DNA of 5,099 nucleotides from contig JBGOTP010000366.1 in assembly GCA_041476545.1 (NCBI GenBank), positions 1-5,099 on the forward strand, given 5' to 3'. Positions 1 through 4,418 of the stretch are shown here, one piece after another. Positions within the stretch are counted from its first letter, which is position 1; the number at the start of each line of letters is the position of its first letter. The DNA is from JBGOTP01 sp041476545 (GTDB taxonomy: Bacteria > Acidobacteriota > Vicinamibacteria > Vicinamibacterales > CAVVIG01). The notes beneath the pieces are model-generated. The model saw only the letters and a list, made by a program, of their open reading frames with translations. It ran no database searches and was not told the origin of the DNA. The translations under genes and the position numbers were made by a program.

Positions 1-489
1 CGCGACCATCCAGCCGACGACGTAGCGGCTGAAGAGGTCGAGGATCACATAGAGCGAGAAGTAGACGTACTTCGCCGGCCCCTTCAGCTTCGTGATGTCC
101 CAAGACCAGACCTGATTCGGCTCCGTCGCCACGAGCTCGGGTTTGGTGTACGCCGGATGCCGTGCCTGATCGCGCCGCTCCCGGACTTCGTTCGCGTCGG
201 CGAGCACGCGATACATCGTGCGTACGGAGCCGAGGTACGTCTGCTCCTCGAGCAACGTCGCATGGACTTCGGCGGGCGACTGATCGACGAACCGCTCGCT
301 GTGCAACGCGTCGAGGATGACCTGTCGTTCGGCCGGAACCAAGGCGCGCGGAGACGGCCGGGGATCGGACGCCGAGACCGTCGGCCGCGCGGGCTGCCGA
401 CGTCGATAGAGCGAGGCCCGCGCGATCCCGATGCTCTGACAGAGGGCCGACGTCTCGCCGTCGATCACGACGGCCTCAATGGCGATCAT
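1..489 (-). CDS. IS3-family transposase OrfB, N-terminal 163 residues (partial at window edge)
   Basis: This is the catalytic half of an IS3-family DDE transposase, which cuts and joins the element ends. I translated it by hand from the ATG at 489-487 to the window edge; the frame is open throughout. Residues about 56-112 form the HTH_21-type region common in OrfB, with SERFVDQSPAEVHATLL and the typical RTMYRVL stretch. The rve integrase core starts near residue 118. WSWDITKLKGP carries the first catalytic Asp at residue 131, and YVILDLFSRYVVGW follows at 147-160. The second Asp and the Glu of the DDE triad lie beyond the left edge. The ATG overlaps the orfA stop by one base (TGATG), so independent reinitiation is possible as well as frameshift fusion. 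Confidence 0.93.
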   Translation of the reverse strand, partial: MIAIEAVVIDGETSALCQSIGIARASLYRRRQPARPTVSASDPRPSPRALVPAERQVILDALHSERFVDQSPAEVHATLLEEQTYLGSVRTMYRVLADANEVRERRDQARHPAYTKPELVATEPNQVWSWDITKLKGPAKYVYFSLYVILDLFSRYVVGWMVA

Positions 490-977
490 CAATCGGTCTC
501 GTCGTTGTCGAGGGGTCTCAGGGGGATCCCCAGGATCTCGGCAACTTTTTTTTGGAGGGTGATGATCGTGTCCGCCCGCTGCAGCTTCCGCTGGAGCCGG
601 GCGTTCTCGGCTGCGAGGTGCTTCACGCGCGGATCGATCGGCCGCGGCGTCGGCCCGCGCTTCCGCGCGCGCATGCTGACGAGCGCGCCCTGCTCCCGCT
701 GGCGCCGCCAGTTTGTCAGGTATGAGCTATATAAGCCCTCGCGGCGCAACAGCGCGCCCAACTCACCGGGCTTGTCGCACGCGTCGGCCTGTTGCACGAT
801 CCGCAGCCGATACTCGGCCGTGAAGCGCCGGCGCTGGACCTTCGCCGGCACTTCAGGATCGGGGGCGGTCGCGCGTGACGTGGCGGCGGGGCCGGAATCT
901 CCGGTCGCCCTACGGGCTCCCTCCGCTTCCGGCCCCGCCGTCACATCGATCTGAAGACTTGCAGGCATGCGATTCAT
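489..977 (-). CDS. IS3-family transposase OrfA (HTH / leucine-zipper protein)
   Basis: OrfA binds the IS ends and regulates transposition, and it supplies the N-terminus of the OrfAB fusion. The 162-residue protein starts with about 48 low-complexity residues rich in Ala, Pro and Gly, which looks like a non-conserved extension compared with usual OrfA lengths near 90-130. The HTH_Tnp_1 region follows at about 50-95, with RRRFTAEYRLRIV, then the very characteristic ALLRREGLYSSYLTNWRR. A leucine-zipper-like segment spans about 118-149 and ends in ITLQKKVAEILGIPL, typical of the family. A GGGAGGG ribosome-binding site lies 8 bases before the ATG at 977. A second in-frame ATG three codons later is an alternative start. 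The reading frame is intact. Confidence 0.93.
   Translation of the reverse strand: MNRMPASLQIDVTAGPEAEGARRATGDSGPAATSRATAPDPEVPAKVQRRRFTAEYRLRIVQQADACDKPGELGALLRREGLYSSYLTNWRRQREQGALVSMRARKRGPTPRPIDPRVKHLAAENARLQRKLQRADTIITLQKKVAEILGIPLRPLDNDETD
546..553 (-). promoter_or_regulatory. A8 slippery run, predicted -1 programmed ribosomal frameshift site of the IS3 element
   Basis: The plus strand has eight T at 546-553, so the orfA message reads caa aaa aaa gtt. This gives the slippery pattern A AAA AAA, followed by G. From here the -1 frame has no stop through to the orfB ATG at 489, adding a linker of 19 codons (SCRDPGDPPETPRQRRDRL), and orfB is in exactly that -1 frame. OrfAB fusion by -1 frameshifting at A-rich heptamers is the established mode for many IS3-family members. 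GGGGATCCCC, a GC-rich palindrome 16 bases downstream (521-530), might contribute to a stimulatory structure, but I could not fold it. Confidence 0.82.
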
Positions 978-1061
978 CCATCGAACCCTCCCCGCCCCTA
1001 CACTAATCTCACCAGGAAGGTTGTCTCACCGATTATTGGCACAGGGGGGCCGACGCCCGAC

Positions 1062-1778
1062 GTGCTTGTGTGGCAGGCGGATACCCGCACGATGAATCCC
1101 TCGGTGTCGGAGTCCGTCATCACGCGTGCCTATGAGCGTGACGAAGTGGCCGCGTCGAGCGAACATGGCGCGATCTTCCGCAAAGATATCGAGAGCTTCA
1201 TCGTCCGCGAAATCCTTGAGGCCGCGACGATTCCAAACCGCTACGAACTCCCGCCACTGCGAGACAGTGAGTATGTCGCGTTCGTGGACCCGTCCGGCGG
1301 TGCCGCCGATAGCTTCACCCTCGCCATTGCCCACGGCGAGAAGAACCGCGCCGTGCTCGACGTGTTGCGCGAGACCAAGCCACCGTTTTCGCCGGAGTCC
1401 GTGGTCACCGAGTATGCGGCGCTCCTTCAGTCGTATCGCATCAACCGTGTCGTCGGCGACCGCTATGCGGGCGAGTGGCCGCGTGAACAGTTCCGGAAAC
1501 ATGGCATCGAATATCAGCCGAGCGCCAACGCGAAGAGCGACATTTACCGCGACACGTTGCCACTCCTGAACAGCGGCCGGATCGAGCTGCTGGACCATCC
1601 TCGGTTGCTCGCGCAGTTCGCCAGTCTTGAACGGCGCACCGCACGCGGCGGTCGAGACTCCATCGATCACGCGCCGAGAGCGCATGACGACGTGTGCAAT
1701 GCCGCCGCAGGCGCGTTGTTGCTCGCAGCTCTCGCACGGGCGCACGAGATCCGAGTCCACGAGGCGATTTGGGGATGA
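1062..1778 (+). CDS. Phage terminase large subunit, C-terminal nuclease domain, 5'-truncated at an IS end
   Basis: The large terminase cuts and packages phage DNA into proheads. Only the RNase H-like nuclease half is present here. From the GTG at 1062 the 238 residues read VLVWQADTRTMNP (linker after the ATPase), GAIFRKDIESFI, then FVDPSGG with acidic D76, VVGDRYAGEWP with D133, and the HDDVCNAAAGALLLA end with D209/D210. These are the expected three acidic clusters. The Walker A and B motifs of the ATPase domain, usually some 250 residues upstream, are missing. The frame stays open upstream into the IS end, and terminase-like residues run back only to about position 1044. The GTG is therefore just the first available start, not the native one. 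The remnant probably cannot package DNA. The stop overlaps the next gene by ATGA. Confidence 0.88.
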   Translation: MLVWQADTRTMNPSVSESVITRAYERDEVAASSEHGAIFRKDIESFIVREILEAATIPNRYELPPLRDSEYVAFVDPSGGAADSFTLAIAHGEKNRAVLDVLRETKPPFSPESVVTEYAALLQSYRINRVVGDRYAGEWPREQFRKHGIEYQPSANAKSDIYRDTLPLLNSGRIELLDHPRLLAQFASLERRTARGGRDSIDHAPRAHDDVCNAAAGALLLAALARAHEIRVHEAIWG

Positions 1779-1996
1779 GCGACATGCAAAGAATTGACGG
1801 CATGACGAAGACACAGGCACGCCTGCTCGATGAATTGGCCGTCGCGATTGTGACGGCGGATGCGCCCAGAGCGACCGCGCTCTGGCGCAAGCTCGCACCA
1901 TGGCACGGGCTCAACCCGGATTTGGCCGTGGTGCTGTTAGAAAGACAAGCCGAATACCGAAAGGAGAATCGCAATGAGCCTGAAGTTTGTCATTGA
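1775..1996 (+). CDS. Small phage-module protein of 73 aa, function unknown
   Basis: I do not recognise this protein. The ATG overlaps the terminase stop (ATGA at 1775-1778), and the end runs 23 bases into the following gene, so the position strongly suggests translational coupling in the packaging/head operon. The sequence is short and probably helical: TQARLLDELAVAIVTADAP, then RATALWRKLAPWHGLNPDLAVVLLERQAEYRKE, with a polar tail. There is no membrane segment and no Cys pair (one Cys, at residue 72). A weak GAGGCG at 1761-1766 sits 8 bases before the start. A second in-frame ATG at 1784 is a possible start. A minor structural or assembly role is possible from position only. Confidence 0.62.
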   Translation: MSDMQRIDGMTKTQARLLDELAVAIVTADAPRATALWRKLAPWHGLNPDLAVVLLERQAEYRKENRNEPEVCH

Positions 1997-2633
1997 CGCG
2001 CTCGACGGAGTGCCCGCCCCGCTGCGAGAACACTACACCGCCAAGGACGGCAAGTTCACCCTCTCGCTGGAGGGTGAGCATCCCGACACGACAAAGGTGG
2101 CGGAGTTCCGTTCCTCGAATATTCAACTGATGAAGGACAAGGATGCGCTGAGGGCCGCACTGGAACAGAGGCACCCAGATGAGACGCAACGGCTGAGCGA
2201 ACTGGAAGCGGCACTGGCCGCTGAGAAGACCGCTCGCGCCGACGCGCAGGCGAAAGCGGACCGAGGACTCCTGCGCGACACGCTTCGATCCAAAGCGCTG
2301 GCCGCTGGCGTGCTCCCGGCCGCGCTCGACATGTTTCTCGACAAGGCGGAGCCGGTGTTCACCGTCGTGAACGACGCGGTGCAGGCCCGCCCCAACACGT
2401 TCAGTAAGTCACGGCCCGGTGAGTTGCTCTCGCCAGACGAGTGGATCGTGGATGCGACGAAAGAATTTCCGTTTCTGTTCGGTCGGTCCTCGGGAGGCGG
2501 GGCAGACCCCAAGCCGGGTCTGTTCGGCGGAGGTAGCAACGTGAAGGAACTCCGTGACCCGACACCCCAACAACTCGGAGAGCATGCCGCCGCGATCTCT
2601 CGCGGAGAACTCAAAGTCGTCTATTCGTCGTAA
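1974..2633 (+). CDS. Putative phage capsid scaffolding-like / head assembly protein
   Basis: The 219-residue protein has the layout of tailed-phage scaffolding-type proteins. The N-terminal motif KFVIDALDGVPAPLREHYTAKDGKF (given in part: DGVPAPLREHYTAKDGKF, residues 11-28) is followed by LEGEHPDTTKVAEFRSSN. A charged, Ala/Glu/Lys-rich region at about 45-105 is probably a coiled coil. A hydrophobic middle follows (LPAALDMFLDKAEPVFTV, residues 114-131), with DEWIVDATKEFPFLF at 155-169. A Gly-rich linker at 171-187 leads to a short C-terminal helix at about 197-212, where such proteins often touch the capsid protein. AAGGAG at 1961-1966, 7 bases before the ATG, fixes the start. This is a family-level impression from memory. 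The genes normally beside a scaffold (portal, protease, major capsid) are not next to it. Confidence 0.6.
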   Translation: MSLKFVIDALDGVPAPLREHYTAKDGKFTLSLEGEHPDTTKVAEFRSSNIQLMKDKDALRAALEQRHPDETQRLSELEAALAAEKTARADAQAKADRGLLRDTLRSKALAAGVLPAALDMFLDKAEPVFTVVNDAVQARPNTFSKSRPGELLSPDEWIVDATKEFPFLFGRSSGGGADPKPGLFGGGSNVKELRDPTPQQLGEHAAAISRGELKVVYSS

Positions 2634-2650
2634 CGGAAAGGACATTCGTC

Positions 2651-3352
2651 ATGAAAGCCGGAACCGTTCTGAAGCTCGCTGCGCCTCGCTACATCGACAC
2701 GCACCCGCCACACCTGCGAGAAGACCTCATTAAGCAGCTGACCACGGTGTTCTCGGCGGCTGACACGTTCAACGTCGAGTTGGCCGCGAACGCCACTGAC
2801 AAGAACCTCTCCACACAAGGCCGTGCGGCCGGGATGAAACGCGTGGCCGCGTCAGCGCTGGCCAAACTGAACGCCGTCGAGACCACCACTATCAAGAACC
2901 TGACCGACCGCGCCGCGTCCATCGAGAAAGCCATGCTCGGCAAGGCCACCTACACCCCGCCGACAGACCCGGCCGAGCGCATCAGCCACGAGCTTCACCT
3001 GCAAGAAATTCGCGGTCAGCTTCGCGAGCTGCCGTCGTCGGAACGACTGAGCGTCTACCTCACCACGTCCGATCCGTTGGTGCTCGCGGCTATCGAGTCT
3101 GCGCCGATGACGCTCTCGGCGAAGCGTCCCGACGGCAGCCGACGCCTTGAGCCGTTCATCGATCCGGAACAGCGAACGACCGCCGTGCTCGCGCGTGCCG
3201 AGCGTGACGACCCGGCCACAGTGAACACGTTGCGCGAGGTCCAGTCGCTCCGCGAGGTCTACACCCTCGCCGTCAACAGCGTCCGCAAGGAGATTCTCGA
3301 CGAGGTGCCGGAGGCCACGTCGAAACCGGCGTTGACGGTCCATACGGGGTGA
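2651..3352 (+). CDS. Uncharacterised helical protein of the phage module (233 aa)
   Basis: I do not recognise a family. The ATG has a good AAGGA site at 2638-2642 (8-base spacing) and begins 17 bases after the scaffold-like gene, so it is very likely co-transcribed with it. The protein looks soluble and mostly alpha-helical. It has no signal peptide, no membrane segment and no Cys residues. The segment AGMKRVAASALAKLNAVE (60-77), running into NLTDRAASIEKAML (83-96), is amphipathic. Residues 109-131 (ERISHELHLQEIRGQLREL and on) and 189-216 also suggest long helices. SVYLTTSDPLVLAAIESAP at 134-152 is the most hydrophobic part. Its place after a scaffold-like gene is where a major capsid or head accessory gene would normally be found, but nothing in the sequence resembles an HK97-fold capsid protein to me. 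Confidence 0.72.
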   Translation: MKAGTVLKLAAPRYIDTHPPHLREDLIKQLTTVFSAADTFNVELAANATDKNLSTQGRAAGMKRVAASALAKLNAVETTTIKNLTDRAASIEKAMLGKATYTPPTDPAERISHELHLQEIRGQLRELPSSERLSVYLTTSDPLVLAAIESAPMTLSAKRPDGSRRLEPFIDPEQRTTAVLARAERDDPATVNTLREVQSLREVYTLAVNSVRKEILDEVPEATSKPALTVHTG

Positions 3353-3441
3353 GGGAGCGTCGAGCGCGGGACGCCGAGCGGCTGAAGCGGCGGCCAGGGC
3401 TGGCCAGAGGTGGGCGATCTCGGTCCGGTCCATAGGCGAGT

Positions 3442-3460
3442 ATGGGCTGGGTTTGCCCAT
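3442..3460. repeat. Inverted repeat, 6-bp stem with 7-base loop
   Basis: ATGGGC at 3442-3447 is complementary to GCCCAT at 3455-3460. It lies about 90 bases after the last head-module gene. No T-run follows, so it is not a standard intrinsic terminator, although it could help 3' end formation. Confidence 0.4.
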
Positions 3461-3588
3461 GAGGCTGGCCAAGCGGCTCATTAACTGGCAGTGAGAGAAG
3501 GACTTAGCGGCCAGCTCGGCTGAGCAATTTCATGGGATACCGGCCGAGCGCCGATAGGGCCGAGCCTAAATGTCTGAAATGAGACGGT

Positions 3589-3619
3589 TTCGAGTCGGAC
3601 GAAATAAATCCGACACGAA
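3589..3619. repeat. Imperfect inverted repeat, 11-position arms around an AT-rich loop
   Basis: The left arm TTCGAGTCGGA (3589-3599) pairs with TCCGACACGAA (3609-3619) at 10 of 11 positions, with a single A/A mismatch. The 9-base centre is CGAAATAAA. No T-tract follows. This could be an operator for a dimeric regulator or a recombinase site, or a hairpin in RNA. Confidence 0.6.
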
Positions 3620-3680
3620 TCCCATGTCTTTCGAGGCAGTTTCGGCACGTGTGCGAACTGGCAGCAGCGATGGGAGTTCT

Positions 3681-3702
3681 AGCGACACCAAATTTTGTCG
3701 CT
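3681..3702. repeat. Inverted repeat, perfect 7-bp arms (AGCGACA / TGTCGCT)
   Basis: AGCGACA at 3681-3687 and TGTCGCT at 3696-3702 are exact complements around CCAAATTT. The right portion of this palindrome belongs to the CACCAAAT...GTCGC direct repeat. It lies about 70-90 bases before the gene at 3771, a position suited to an operator or promoter-proximal binding site. Confidence 0.55.
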
Positions 3703-3728
3703 CGTGGTGAGCACCAAATACTTGTCGC
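3686..3728 (+). repeat. Two direct copies of CACCAAAT-N(3-4)-GTCGC
   Basis: Copy one is 3686-3701 (CACCAAAT, TTT, GTCGC). Copy two is 3712-3728 (CACCAAAT, ACTT, GTCGC). The copies start 26 bases apart and differ only in the short spacer. Such a pair just upstream of a gene could be a binding site for a regulator or an arm site for the nearby integrase; neither is shown. Confidence 0.55.
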
Positions 3729-3753
3729 AGCGCGCGCCACTTCCGGCGCGCTG
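3728..3753 (+). repeat. GC-rich hairpin just upstream of the ribosome site of the 113-aa gene
   Basis: CAGCGCGC (3728-3735) pairs with GCGCGCTG (3746-3753). An alternative register, GCGCGCC/GGCGCGC with a 6-base loop (3732-3751), is equally plausible. The hairpin ends 6 bases before the AAGGAG at 3760-3765, so in mRNA it could influence translation start. It lacks a U-tract, so it is not a simple terminator. Confidence 0.5.
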
Positions 3754-3770
3754 TCGAACAAGGAGCAGAT

Positions 3771-4112
3771 ATGGCGAAGAGAAAGCTGATCCCTGGGACG
3801 AGAACGACACCGATGCGCACGAGCCCGTTGTTCTACGAATTCGTGAAGGCTCCGAAGGACGGGCCGAACGAGAACACCATCCTCGGGTGTGTCCTCGCCG
3901 GCATTCGGAAAATCAAACGCGGCGACCTCGATGCGGCGACGGCCGCCACGGTCAAAGCGGGATTCAAGAACGTCAGCGATCAGGACGCGCGAGAGAAGAC
4001 GCGGATCTTCCTTCGTCGGTTGGCGAATGACGGCTGCGTGAAAATCACGCGCAGTGCCACGAAGCCGGCCGCGCCGAAGAAGACGCGCGTCAAGCTCGTC
4101 GCGCAGCCGTAG
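3771..4112 (+). CDS. 113-aa protein with a possible winged-helix core, function unknown
   Basis: The start is supported by AAGGAG at 3760-3765, 5 bases before the ATG. The N-terminus is basic and Pro/Thr-rich (MAKRKLIPGTRTTPMRTSP). The core at about 35-95, from NENTILGCVLAGIRKIKRG through DLDAATAATVKAGFKN and REKTRIFLRRLANDGCVKI, has the spacing of a small winged-helix domain: helix, short helix, helix, then a beta hairpin (LANDGCVKITR). The tail is Lys/Arg/Ala-rich (KPAAPKKTRVK) and fits non-specific nucleic-acid contact. The neighbours downstream are integration genes. A regulator or directionality-type DNA-binding protein is an inference from fold impression and position only, and I do not recognise the family. 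Confidence 0.7.
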   Translation: MAKRKLIPGTRTTPMRTSPLFYEFVKAPKDGPNENTILGCVLAGIRKIKRGDLDAATAATVKAGFKNVSDQDAREKTRIFLRRLANDGCVKITRSATKPAAPKKTRVKLVAQP

Positions 4113-4232
4113 GAGGAGAAGCGGACCGCCCGCGTGTCTCACCACGCGAACGGCCCTAACCGGCAACCAACAGTAGCTTGGCTGACGGCTCCTGCGAGTG
4201 TAGCAGCGGACCGTCGGCCCACAGGATGGGCC

Positions 4233-4418
4233 ATGACGAAGGATATGAAACAAGTGCTCGACGAAATCGCCAACGCGCTCCAGACGGCCGCGCCACTCTC
4301 GACGGCACTGCGACAGGGACTCGGCGATGCCGCCGACAACGCCCTGAAGCTCGAAGGCGCGATTGCTCGGGCAGCGTCCGCCCTCAGGCGGCTCCAACCG
4401 GGAAGGAGCGACCGATGA
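4233..4418 (+). CDS. 61-aa helical protein encoded directly upstream of and overlapping the integrase gene
   Basis: The protein reads MTKDMKQVLDEIANALQTA and continues as Ala/Leu-rich amphipathic helices, ending in a basic stretch (ASALRRLQPGRSDR). A weak AGGA lies about 6 bases before the ATG. A longer frame from GTG 4134 is possible, but its added residues look non-coding. The stop overlaps the integrase start as ATGA (4415-4418), which suggests coupled translation and a shared role, perhaps as an accessory to recombination. I do not recognise a family, and nothing resembling a classical excisionase helix-turn-helix is visible. Confidence 0.6.
   Translation: MTKDMKQVLDEIANALQTAAPLSTALRQGLGDAADNALKLEGAIARAASALRRLQPGRSDR

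Larger units (their letters stand above)
1..1043 (-). mobile_element. IS3-family insertion sequence, partial (orfA side complete, orfB side beyond the left edge)
   Basis: Two minus-strand frames have the classic IS3 arrangement: a helix-turn-helix/leucine-zipper OrfA followed by an overlapping OrfB with an integrase core in the -1 frame. The outer end is not certain. Read on the minus strand, two 5'-TG candidates exist upstream of orfA: TGTGCCAATAATCGG starting at 1043, and TGAGACAACC starting at 1028. I prefer 1043, because terminase-like sequence resumes immediately after it and the AT-rich stretch 1031-1040 is unlike the flanking coding DNA. The heptamer GGTGAGA occurs twice on the minus strand here (complement at 1024-1030 and 1007-1013) and may be part of the transposase-binding end. 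The opposite terminal repeat and target duplication lie outside the window, so the boundary could not be confirmed by pairing. Confidence 0.85.
3353..3770 (+). other. 418-base gap without a convincing gene, rich in inverted and direct repeats
   Basis: No credible start, ribosome site and frame were found on either strand; frames longer than 80 codons here are antisense or offset shadows. The stretch instead holds a series of small palindromes: 3442-3460, 3589-3619, 3681-3702 and 3728-3753. It also holds repeated GGCTGGCCA (3398-3406, 3463-3471), repeated GGCCGAGC (3542-3549, 3558-3565) and a directly repeated CACCAAAT...GTCGC. The part from about 3570 to 3720 is visibly more AT-rich than its surroundings. 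It separates the head-module genes from the integration genes, so it probably holds the promoter and control sites for the gene at 3771. I could not pick a -35/-10 pair with confidence. Confidence 0.6.

Noticed and set aside
157..954. Plus-strand open frame of 265 codons
   Set aside because: It is antisense to the IS3 orfA/orfB genes, which have clear family motifs. Its product is Arg-rich and without recognisable domains.
1026..1901. Minus-strand open frame of 291 codons
   Set aside because: It lies opposite the terminase fragment, whose catalytic motifs are evident, and is a by-product of high G+C third positions.
3349..3435. GTGA-coupled 28-codon frame after the 233-aa gene (starts VRERRARDAERLKRR)
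   Set aside because: It is too short and composed almost wholly of Arg-rich residues. The coupled GTG could be chance in GC-rich DNA. It may be the decayed start of a lost downstream gene, but this cannot be supported.
3442..3460. Hairpin considered as an intrinsic terminator of the head-module transcript
   Set aside because: There is no T-run after the stem and the stem is only 6 bp, so it is listed only as an inverted repeat.
2852..3481. Minus-strand open frame of 209 codons
   Set aside because: It is the antisense shadow of the 233-aa gene; composition is Arg/Ala/Gly-heavy and there is no supported start.
4173..4205. Possible promoter TTGGCT-N17-TAGCAG upstream of the 61-aa gene
   Set aside because: The -10 match is poor and such matches are common by chance; no independent support.
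4134..4232. GTG-initiated N-terminal extension of the 61-aa gene
   Set aside because: The 33 extra residues lack secondary-structure-like pattern, and the ribosome-like AGGAGGAG is too far upstream. The ATG at 4233 gives a compact helical protein.
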